Positions 15,332-21,437 of a DNA stretch of 23,637 nucleotides are shown here, piece by piece (positions within the stretch are counted from its first letter, which is position 1; every line of letters begins with the position of its first letter). The stretch is from Nitrospiraceae bacterium UBA6898 (GTDB lineage: Bacteria; Nitrospirota; Thermodesulfovibrionia; Thermodesulfovibrionales; UBA6898). The stretch covers positions 1 to 23,637 of the forward strand of contig DKBO01000089.1 of NCBI GenBank assembly GCA_002448975.1. The letters are read 5' to 3'. The notes below the pieces were generated by a model. It did not search any database. It was not told the origin of the DNA and saw nothing but the letters and a program-made list of their open reading frames with translations. The translations under genes and the position numbers were made by a program.

Positions 15332-16147
15332 ATGACGCTGACGTGGTTTAACGAGTTCCATCCGGTCACACAGGCCGTTATAGCGACCTGTTTTACGTGG
15401 CTCATGACAGCCTTGGGCGCAGCAGTAGTTTTTTTCTTTAAAACGTTTAACCGGAAGCTTCTGGACGGCATGCTTGGATTTGCAGCAGGGGTCATGATCG
15501 CTGCAAGCTTTTGGTCCCTTTTGGCTCCTGCCATCCAAATGGCTGAATCATCCGGGTCCTCTCCCTGGATTCCGGCCGCTGTTGGTTTTATGGCCGGAGG
15601 ACTATTTCTCTCGATCATCGACAAGATCCTTCCGCATCTGCATCCAGGATTTCCCCTCAATGAAGCAGAGGGCATCAGGACGAACTGGCAAAGAAGTGTT
15701 CTCCTCGTCCTGGCGATAACACTTCATAACATCCCTGAAGGGCTTGCCGTCGGGGTCGCCTTCGGTGCGCTTGCTGCAGATATCTCCTCAGCCTCCCTCA
15801 CCGGGGCCATAGCGCTTGCCATCGGCATCGGCATCCAGAACTTCCCTGAAGGAACTGCCGTTTCCGTCCCGCTCCGGAGAGAGGGCGTCTCGAGACTCAA
15901 GAGTTTCTGGTACGGCCAGCTCTCCGGCATTGTCGAACCGATTGCTGCATTTGTAGGCGCCTATGCCGTTGTCGTTTTCAGACCCATCCTTCCTTACGCC
16001 CTTGCCTTTGCCGCAGGGGCCATGATCTTTGTCGTGGTCGAAGAGCTGATTCCCGAATCCCAACAGGAAAAAAATTCGGACATAGCTACCTACGGAGCGC
16101 TGCTCGGCTTCACCATGATGATGATCCTCGATGTAGCGCTCGGATAG
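15332..16147 (+). CDS. ZIP-family metal transporter
   Basis: The 271-residue inner-membrane protein has about eight hydrophobic helices. It carries the two metal-site motifs of ZIP transporters: HNIPEG near residue 131 and the paired QNFPEG near residue 169 (often ENxPEG), plus the EELIPES block near the C-terminus. ZIP proteins of the GufA/ZupT group import zinc and often other divalent cations. A GGAAG precedes the ATG at 15332 closely. The gene lies 24 bases after the acetyltransferase gene and just before a methyltransferase gene, all on the + strand. No metal-responsive operator is obvious in the short gap. The metal specificity is not determined. Confidence 0.93.
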   Translation: MTLTWFNEFHPVTQAVIATCFTWLMTALGAAVVFFFKTFNRKLLDGMLGFAAGVMIAASFWSLLAPAIQMAESSGSSPWIPAAVGFMAGGLFLSIIDKILPHLHPGFPLNEAEGIRTNWQRSVLLVLAITLHNIPEGLAVGVAFGALAADISSASLTGAIALAIGIGIQNFPEGTAVSVPLRREGVSRLKSFWYGQLSGIVEPIAAFVGAYAVVVFRPILPYALAFAAGAMIFVVVEELIPESQQEKNSDIATYGALLGFTMMMILDVALG

Positions 16148-16152
16148 TCCTT

Positions 16153-16698
16153 GTGACCAAATATCGCATATGTGAGGAGCCAGACAGCCTTGTTCGCGAT
16201 CATGTTCATCTGTTCACCGAAGATCTGAAGCAACACCCGGTCCTCGATCTGGCCTGCGGGGACGGTCATAACGGACTCTTCCTTGCGGCTCTGGGGTTTG
16301 GCGTTATCTTTGTTGACCGGTCAAAAGAGGCGCTTGAAGAGGTGCGCAAAAGGGCAGAGACCGCAGGCATTGCGGCAGAACTTTTGCAGATAGACCTCGA
16401 ATCACCGAACAGGGATCCCTTCCATGGACAGACCTTTTCAGCGATCCTCGCCTTCCGCTACCTGCATCGGCCGCTGATCCCCTTTATGAGAAACACGCTT
16501 GCGCCGGGTGGTCTCGTGCTATACGAAACATTCACCATGGACCAGGCCCAGTTGGGCAGACCGCGCAATCCCGACCATCTGCTGAGGCCGGGAGAGCTTG
16601 CATCATGGTTTCACGATTGGGAGATAATCTATTTCTTTGAGGGCATCACCGGAGATCCGCCGAAAGCGATAGCACAGCTCGTCTGCAGAAAACGATGA
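16153..16698 (+). CDS. Class I SAM-dependent methyltransferase (TehB-like)
   Basis: The 181-residue cytoplasmic protein has the SAM-binding fold: motif I VLDLACGDGHNGLFLA near residue 31, the acidic end of strand 2 in VIFVDRS, motif II/III around LLQIDLES and ILAFRYLHRPLIPF, then LAPGGLVLYETF. It resembles the TehB/small tellurite-resistance group, but the true substrate is unknown. The start is a GTG five bases after the transporter stop; no better start occurs nearby and the ribosome-binding site is weak. It is the last gene of this + strand run. Downstream begins the decayed accessory strip. Confidence 0.85.
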   Translation: MTKYRICEEPDSLVRDHVHLFTEDLKQHPVLDLACGDGHNGLFLAALGFGVIFVDRSKEALEEVRKRAETAGIAAELLQIDLESPNRDPFHGQTFSAILAFRYLHRPLIPFMRNTLAPGGLVLYETFTMDQAQLGRPRNPDHLLRPGELASWFHDWEIIYFFEGITGDPPKAIAQLVCRKR

Positions 16699-16805
16699 CC
16701 GCTTCCCGTCAACAATGAGACTGACGCAGAACAGGGCAGAATTATGACAGCTAATGAACAACTCCTTGACTGAAGTCCGGGGTTGCAGGGCCACTGGCAT
16801 AATCT

Positions 16806-17009
16806 GGCTTCCTTATATCCGTCAGCCCGGAAACCATCGCCACACAGAAATTCTTCCAGCTCCGGATATTCTTTTCGTATGATGCTGCTTGTGCCGCCTC
16901 TGATACGCTTGACTGCATCCGCCACACAATGGGCTACATTGAGCTGGATGATTACATGCATATGATCCTCTTGGACGCCCGGTTCACTGATCCACCAGTC
17001 GTTGATCTT
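16806..17009 (-). pseudogene. IS200/IS605-type TnpA transposase relic
   Basis: On the - strand a frame reads GVQEDHMHVIIQLNVAH, then VKRIRGGTSSIIRKEYPELE, then FRADGYKEA. This matches the HUH block (His-Met-His) and the downstream SSR-F/YPEL and GY blocks of the Y1 transposase of IS200/IS605 elements. A stop lies directly upstream at 17010-17012. The sequence loses resemblance after GYKEA, so the catalytic Tyr region and the N-terminus are missing. No intact TnpB or recognisable element ends are seen. It is a decayed fragment, not an active gene. Confidence 0.65.
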
Positions 17010-17011
17010 TC

Positions 17012-17275
17012 ATGTATCGTACAGCAACTGTTTCAGGCGAACAGCTATTTTGCCTTTCAAAACCCTCTTCCGCTATTTGGGTATCCAGGCCAAATGGTAC
17101 AGAAGCGGATGTCTCCTATGAGATTCTGTCCGAGTTTGAGTTCTCGTGGTTTTCTGACCGTATTTATAAAAGCGAGATTTTCTTCAAAACCGTTGCAGAA
17201 TAAATCAGCGGGCTGCGGGAAGACGAAACGCGTGCACAGGAAGGCATAGTGAGCGCGTTCATTCGAGCAGATTAA
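17012..17275 (+). other. Interrupted reading frame, possible gene remnant
   Basis: One + strand frame reads about 63 codons ending FSDRIYKSEIFFKTVAE, then a stop at 17201-17203, then a further 23 codons to a stop at 17273-17275. Composition is protein-like but there is no start signal and I recognise no family. It may be the 5' part of the remnant in the next frame (17253-17546). The alternative is random open sequence in a decayed region. Confidence 0.25.
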
Positions 17276-17546
17276 ACACGATTACGGTTTTACGAACGAG
17301 CATGAGCAGTTGCTGAGCGAAATACACCAGATCGTGGAGAAAAATGCGGACGAGGTGATAAAAACGCTTGACGAGCGTTTATCGCGGGAACGGAGCGACC
17401 CCGCAGCCAAAAGAAGTTGGCAGGATACGGAACACGGAGTGTCTGAGATCTGGGTTAAACAGGGGAAGATAAACCAAGTCCTGTTTCATGAGTTGGGCGG
17501 CAGAATCATTTTCCAACAGACAGGATGGGAACCGATCGACCCATAG
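17253..17546 (+). pseudogene. Truncated open frame of unknown origin
   Basis: From a stop at 17250 the frame is open for about 97 codons to the stop at 17544-17546. The first part is helical and charged (TNEHEQLLSEIHQIVEKNAD, then VIKTLDERLSRERSDPAA), followed by a more globular end (SEIWVKQGKINQVLFHELGG, then IIFQQTGWEPIDP). The only start is a TTG at 17310 without a ribosome-binding site, so it is more likely the 3' part of a broken gene than an intact one. I do not recognise the family. It lies between the transposase relic and a hairpin-containing leader, consistent with decayed acquired DNA. Confidence 0.35.
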
Positions 17547-17565
17547 CGCAGGCTGTTGGACAGAT

Positions 17566-17733
17566 ATGAGCAGCAGAAGGTTTTTTGTTGTCCATGAGCC
17601 ATCTCTGCGCAAGGTAGTGTATGTCTACTTCACTCTCAATTTCGTTTACGTTGATGAGGAGAAGGCTACGTTCTTTTTCGAAAAGTCCTATTGGGAGCGT
17701 ATACCTGCAGAAATGAAGGATGCACGGTTTTGA
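17566..17733 (+). CDS. Small open frame of uncertain status
   Basis: An ATG at 17566 opens 55 codons, rich in aromatic residues (MSSRRFFVVHEPSLRKVVYV, later VDEEKATFFFEKSYWERIPA). There is no strong ribosome-binding site and no family I recognise. The frame is open upstream to 17488 and could be the 3' end of a broken gene. Listed only because the region otherwise holds nothing else. Confidence 0.2.
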   Translation: MSSRRFFVVHEPSLRKVVYVYFTLNFVYVDEEKATFFFEKSYWERIPAEMKDARF

Positions 17734-17797
17734 TGGACAACGGTTACTGAAAAAAAAGGCTGATTACCCATAATTTGCGTTAAAGCAGCAAGTTGGA

Positions 17798-17846
17798 ACC
17801 TTACTGCTTTTTCCCTGTTGACGCAATGACCAAAAAGCAGTAAGGT
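17798..17846 (+). repeat. 15-bp perfect inverted repeat in the leader of the 64-residue gene
   Basis: ACCTTACTGCTTTTT (17798-17812) and AAAAAGCAGTAAGGT (17832-17846) are perfect inverted copies around a 19-nt loop. The left arm can instead pair with AAAGCAG at 17782-17788, making a short stem followed by T residues. Also TTGCGTTAA (17775) and TTGACGCAA (17818) are near-perfect inverted copies. The element ends 33 nt before the ATG at 17880 and leaves the AAGGAGG ribosome-binding site free. Confidence 0.7.
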
Positions 17847-17879
17847 GTAATTAAGCCCACGCATAAGGAGGAAACGATC

Positions 17880-18074
17880 ATGCTCTGTAATCTCTCCCAA
17901 CTCGATGAAACAAAACTGGAGGAGATCAGGACCGTCGAACAGAAGGTTGGGAAAACGCTGCTCGCTTACAGCTGCTATAATGTTTCACCTGCTGATGTGA
18001 GCAAGGATGAAATCAGCCAGATAGCTGAGGCCGAGAAAAAGCTCGGTGTTATTCTTGTGGCAGTCAAAACCTAG
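17880..18074 (+). CDS. Small conserved-looking protein of unknown function (64 residues)
   Basis: A strong AAGGAGG lies 8 nt before the ATG, the best ribosome-binding site in this strip, so the gene is likely real. The product is acidic, mostly helical and soluble: MLCNLSQLDETKLEEIRTVE, then KVGKTLLAYSCYNV, then DEISQIAEAEKKLGVILVAV. Two similar halves each end in a K-x-x-G or K-K-L-G turn followed by a short beta-like strand (LLAYS and ILVAV), hinting at an internal duplication. Two cysteines, at positions 3 and 32, carry no known motif. The upstream inverted repeat suggests regulated expression. I do not recognise the family. Confidence 0.65.
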   Translation: MLCNLSQLDETKLEEIRTVEQKVGKTLLAYSCYNVSPADVSKDEISQIAEAEKKLGVILVAVKT

Positions 18075-18269
18075 CTGCAGCCACACTCTCACGCTGAAAG
18101 CCTTTTCCCCTTGCAGCTGAAGCGCTGCTTACAGACCCGGGCACCATGGCAGCCGGCTTCCGATGAAACTTCATCTTCGCCGAACCATATCTCTTTTTAT
18201 ACCAGATGCAGTGCACATAGGCAGTTCCCATAGATGGGAAATAAGCGGATGGCATACCGACCGGGTTTG

Positions 18270-20099
18270 TCATCGCCGGGAGGGATATGCCAGGAACGCA
18301 TCTATCAGCTGCGGCATATTTGCAGGCTGCGAGAATGCAGGCGAGCATTTCTTCTTTCTGCAGACATAGACAGCTTCCTTTATGGGATAACCCGCTTTAC
18401 GAATGCGCTCCCTATTGGTCTTTGGTGAATAGACCCTTAGGAACGACTGCGGTATGTACACCCGCTGCAGTGCGGCCAGATATGCCGCACGGCGCTTACC
18501 GTCTGCTATTACCGAAATCTCCACCACCTCCCGCACATTCCAGCTGAGGGCAGTGCCGTAACACGCACCCGATGGGGTAAAGCGGATGCGGCTGGTCCTG
18601 AGACTTTCCAGTGCCTGCCTGGTAATTTGCCGAAAAGGGTCACTTTCTCCGAACCTCCCCACCCTGCTCAGGAGGATGACCGCCAGATAATTGGTGATGT
18701 CCGTCTGCGCTCTCTGGAGCATACCGGCAGCTGAAGGGGAAACAATCGTGGTCCCGGCATGAAGCATGAACCGTCCTTTGGAGCTGTCAAAAAAGCGTTT
18801 TGCAACAAGGCGGGCGATCACTTCGGCCGTCTTCAAATATCCGTCATCTCCCGTCGCCTGATACAGATCGATCAGGGCAAGGCCGACAAGAACATTGTCA
18901 GGCAGCAGTCCTGCCATCTCTCTCTTGCTGTCCAGCAAATAGTGATATACACCGTCATCGGCCGTGTAGAGCCTGGTAATGATATGATCTGCAGCTTTAC
19001 GCGCAGTGGCAAGGTACTGAGCATCCCCCGTCGCTTGATAGACCGCCAGAAGAGCTGATATCATGCGACCGTTCGCGTCGGCATAGACCGTCCTGTCCAC
19101 GGAGGGAGAGGCAAGACCCCTTCGATCTTTCTTACGATAGTATGTCTCATCAGCGTCCTGGCTGCCATAGAACATGCCGACCGTTCTGTCGTATAGGTTT
19201 GCCATGACATAGCCTATTGTCTTCAGCATGGTTTTCCGATAAGCGCTGTCACCCAGCAGCATAAATGCTATGGCGTAATTTCTGATAAGGCCCGCATTGG
19301 ATGCCAGCATCTTCTCATAATGAGGCTCGGACCAATCCGTACGAGTGGCGTAGCGAAAGAATCCGCCTTCTACGTGATCCTGGATATCTCCTCTCTCCAT
19401 CCGGTCAAGCGTGATGGTAATGATACGCCGGTACTCCGGTTTTCCGGTCTGCCGATATTCTGCAAGGAGAAAGTCGACGGCATCGGGATTCGGGAACTTC
19501 TGCCAGGCGCCGAACCCTCCCCAGTGGTCATCATGCTGCCTCCGCAGCATTGTTGCTACCTCGGCTATGTCTGTCTCAGCAGGGAAAACTCCGGCACTTT
19601 GCGACGGCGCAGCCTTACGGGATGAATCCTCATCTTCCGCAGGCTTGTCCTTTTCCCGTGTCCCAACTGCGGCATTCTTCATAAGCCAGGGAAGCATTTC
19701 ATCGGGCGGCAGATAGGTAGCACCCGCCATCACCTCTCCGTCAGGAGACAGTATGACCGTGCTCGGCCAGCCGCCCTGATTATACAAGGCATCGATATCC
19801 GGCCTCCGGTCAGCATCCACGCGCACGGCAATGAAGTTTTCCTGAATGAAAGCTATGACCGCGGAGTCCGAATAGGTTGTCTCATCCATCACATGACACC
19901 AGTGGCACCAGACCGCGCTCAGAGCAAGCAGGACCGGGCGCTGAGATCGCTGCGCTTCCTGAAGCGCCTCACAACTCCATGCTCTCCAGGGGATCTGGTG
20001 CGCTCTGTTCGGGCGGGGTGAAAACCTGAACTCAGCAGCTACAGCGAGCTGCGAGAGTATGAGGAGAATGCTCAAGGTCAAGACAGATATCTTCTTCAT
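18270..20099 (-). CDS. Exported DUF255/YyaL-type protein with thioredoxin-like domain
   Basis: The 609-residue product begins with a clear signal peptide (KKISVLTLSILLILSQLAVAA). A thioredoxin-like domain (about residues 38-150) follows with AVWCHWCHVMDE, a CxxC at Cys65/Cys68, then RVDADRRPDID and NQGGWPSTVILSPDG, the hallmark blocks of the DUF255/SSP411/YyaL family. After a charged linker, the rest is a large helical region typical of the six-hairpin-glycosidase-like part of these proteins. Family members are generally cytoplasmic, so export to the periplasm is notable and suggests an extracytoplasmic redox or sugar-related role; neither is proven. The C-terminus has a VCRKKKCSP cysteine pair. 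It is transcribed away from the Cys-containing gene at 20249. The 195 bases between its stop and the 64-residue gene hold nothing I can name. Confidence 0.88.
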   Translation of the reverse strand: MKKISVLTLSILLILSQLAVAAEFRFSPRPNRAHQIPWRAWSCEALQEAQRSQRPVLLALSAVWCHWCHVMDETTYSDSAVIAFIQENFIAVRVDADRRPDIDALYNQGGWPSTVILSPDGEVMAGATYLPPDEMLPWLMKNAAVGTREKDKPAEDEDSSRKAAPSQSAGVFPAETDIAEVATMLRRQHDDHWGGFGAWQKFPNPDAVDFLLAEYRQTGKPEYRRIITITLDRMERGDIQDHVEGGFFRYATRTDWSEPHYEKMLASNAGLIRNYAIAFMLLGDSAYRKTMLKTIGYVMANLYDRTVGMFYGSQDADETYYRKKDRRGLASPSVDRTVYADANGRMISALLAVYQATGDAQYLATARKAADHIITRLYTADDGVYHYLLDSKREMAGLLPDNVLVGLALIDLYQATGDDGYLKTAEVIARLVAKRFFDSSKGRFMLHAGTTIVSPSAAGMLQRAQTDITNYLAVILLSRVGRFGESDPFRQITRQALESLRTSRIRFTPSGACYGTALSWNVREVVEISVIADGKRRAAYLAALQRVYIPQSFLRVYSPKTNRERIRKAGYPIKEAVYVCRKKKCSPAFSQPANMPQLIDAFLAYPSRR

Positions 20100-20197
20100 A
20101 TGACTTCATCATATCGTAATGCAGAGGATCATGCAAAAAAGGATTTCACGAAAACACGTCATACGGAAACCATCATGCCGCAGGGAAAAGCAGAAAC

Positions 20198-20215
20198 GTC
20201 TTCATATGTGAAGAC
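20198..20215. promoter_or_regulatory. Palindromic operator-like site between divergent genes
   Basis: GTCTTCA and TGAAGAC are perfect inverted copies around TATG. The site overlaps where the -35 element of the 20249 gene would lie, so it could bind a repressor or activator. A related CTTCATATGAC lies at the start of the divergent DUF255 gene. Function is not shown. Confidence 0.4.
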
Positions 20216-20234
20216 TTCGCAGCGCGAGGAGTGG

Positions 20235-20240
20235 TATAAT
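20235..20240 (+). promoter_or_regulatory. Perfect -10 element just before the GTG of the 20249 gene
   Basis: TATAAT ends 8 nt before the GTG start. Transcription would begin within about two bases of the start codon, giving a leaderless or nearly leaderless mRNA. No good -35 is seen, and GAGGAG at about 20226 is too far away to act as a ribosome-binding site. Confidence 0.5.
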
Positions 20241-20248
20241 TACGTACG

Positions 20249-20710
20249 GTGAAAAAAGATGAATTTAAGAACGACTATTTCTATGTTGTCGTGCGGTCCG
20301 AGAAAAAAGATGGCAGGGATGTCCTGATTTACTGCTCCGGCATCAATGTCACCCGGTTCCTTCCGATGATGAAGGGTCGGCTGGGCCTTGGCTCAAACCC
20401 GATCGTGAGCGGCCTCCAACTGGTGAAGTACGACCTTTGCACGCTGGCACACGCAAAAGGAGCGACACCGACAGAGCATTACTGCAACATCGGCTGCGCC
20501 GGAATAGCCCCCACAAAGGAGGGATGGTACACCGAGCCTCTGCTCATCGAAAATCCCGGCAACATGACGCCTGAAGAGGTGGTCGGGTTCGCTGTCAAAG
20601 GTATGGTGAAGAGGATCAATGCTACCTCTCTGGCGGAAACAACGTTGGCTGATGACCTTTCGCCTGCTGATCTGCAGAAACAGCTCGATATCCTCTGCAA
20701 CCCGGCTTAG
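20249..20710 (+). CDS. Unknown cysteine-containing protein, 153 residues
   Basis: I do not recognise this protein. It is soluble, with no signal peptide or membrane segment. It has an N-terminal beta-rich stretch (NDYFYVVVRSEKKDGRD) and four cysteines at 29, 64, 79 and 83 in VLIYCSG, YDLCTLAH and HYCNIGCAG, with His68 and His77 nearby. A late Cys in the C-terminal ILCNPA makes a fifth. A metal or Fe-S site is possible. The C-terminal third is helical (TPEEVVGFAVKGMVKRINA, then ADLQKQLDIL). The GTG start is the only one in frame near the N-terminus and has no Shine-Dalgarno; a TATAAT lies directly before it. It is divergent from the DUF255 gene and convergent with the cytochrome gene. Confidence 0.7.
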   Translation: MKKDEFKNDYFYVVVRSEKKDGRDVLIYCSGINVTRFLPMMKGRLGLGSNPIVSGLQLVKYDLCTLAHAKGATPTEHYCNIGCAGIAPTKEGWYTEPLLIENPGNMTPEEVVGFAVKGMVKRINATSLAETTLADDLSPADLQKQLDILCNPA

Positions 20711-20764
20711 CTATCTTCTTGCCTCCAAATGAAAGCAGCGCACCTGCCTTCAGCGGAGCCGGAT

Positions 20765-21232
20765 TCACGGTTTTCTGAACGTCTGATGACAGTTCACACA
20801 GCCATCGAGGAGCTTTTTGGTAAGGGACAGCATGACCTTCTGATTACCGGCCTGCGCTGCCTGCGCCAATGCTTCGAGATCTCCGTGAAATTCCGTATCC
20901 CTACGGTCAAATTCAGCGGTACGATCAGCGTTTACCGGAATCCTGACCGCTCCTGAATGAACTCCTGCATGGGTCTTTTCCATGGTTCCGTGCAGGGTCT
21001 CAAGCGCCTTATGTACCCGCTCGCCCTCTCCCAGGGATACGGCGGAGACGACTTCACGGAATGCATTGTCCAGTAGTGCCATCTCTTCAAGAAGAGGGTT
21101 CCCCCCGTGTTGATGCTGCTGTTCCTGCTGCGTATGCAATTGTTCCTTGCCCCCGGCATCCAGACGATGCGGCGTGATCAAACCAGAGGCAAACAGTGCA
21201 ATTACCGCTACCATCCCCGTATACATTCTCAT
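20765..21232 (-). CDS. Exported monohaem c-type cytochrome (c'-like)
   Basis: The 155-residue product has a signal peptide (MRMYTGMVAVIALFASGLIT) and a single haem-binding CVNCH at residues 145-149, only six residues from the C-terminus. A haem motif at the extreme C-terminus after a long helical region is the cytochrome c'/c556 pattern of a four-helix bundle with His as the proximal ligand. A His/Gln-rich linker (QQEQQHQHGG) follows the signal peptide. GGGAGG lies about 8 nt before the ATG. The protein should be periplasmic, with electron-transfer or gas-binding roles known in the family; which applies here cannot be told. It is convergent with the unknown 20249 gene and divergent from the RelA/SpoT-like gene. 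Confidence 0.85.
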   Translation of the reverse strand: MRMYTGMVAVIALFASGLITPHRLDAGGKEQLHTQQEQQHQHGGNPLLEEMALLDNAFREVVSAVSLGEGERVHKALETLHGTMEKTHAGVHSGAVRIPVNADRTAEFDRRDTEFHGDLEALAQAAQAGNQKVMLSLTKKLLDGCVNCHQTFRKP

Positions 21233-21360
21233 TTGATGACCTCCCTAGGCTCAATGTTCACACGGAAATGATACCCAATTTCTTCCTTCGTCAGTATGAT
21301 TTTTCTCATACCCGGGTGGACATTGCACAAACCGCATCTTCCACCTCAGAACAATTAAGT

Positions 21361-21366
21361 TATAAT
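21361..21366 (+). promoter_or_regulatory. Perfect -10 element upstream of the RelA/SpoT-like gene
   Basis: TATAAT on the + strand lies 71 nt before the ATG at 21438, in the 205-base divergent gap with the cytochrome gene. No convincing -35 is present at 16-18 nt. A 6-bp inverted repeat (GCAGTT with AACTGC) sits just before the ATG, where no clear ribosome-binding site is seen. Confidence 0.35.
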
Positions 21367-21437
21367 ATCCCGGTAGCAACAGAAGAGACCTGTGGGCCCG
21401 CAAACAGCCGGCAGTTGCTTTTCTCCGGAAACTGCAT

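Noticed and set aside
16929..17249. 106-codon + strand open frame
   Set aside because: Its first part is antisense to the transposase relic and the rest has biased, non-protein-like composition; no start signal.
17775..17846. Possible integron attC site or IS end
   Set aside because: The conserved attC core sequences at the outer ends are not present in the right arrangement, and there is no integrase or cassette array nearby.
18064..18348. 94-codon - strand open frame overlapping the end of the DUF255 gene
   Set aside because: It overlaps the conserved C-terminal part of the DUF255 protein in another frame, has no ribosome-binding site, and shows no family resemblance.
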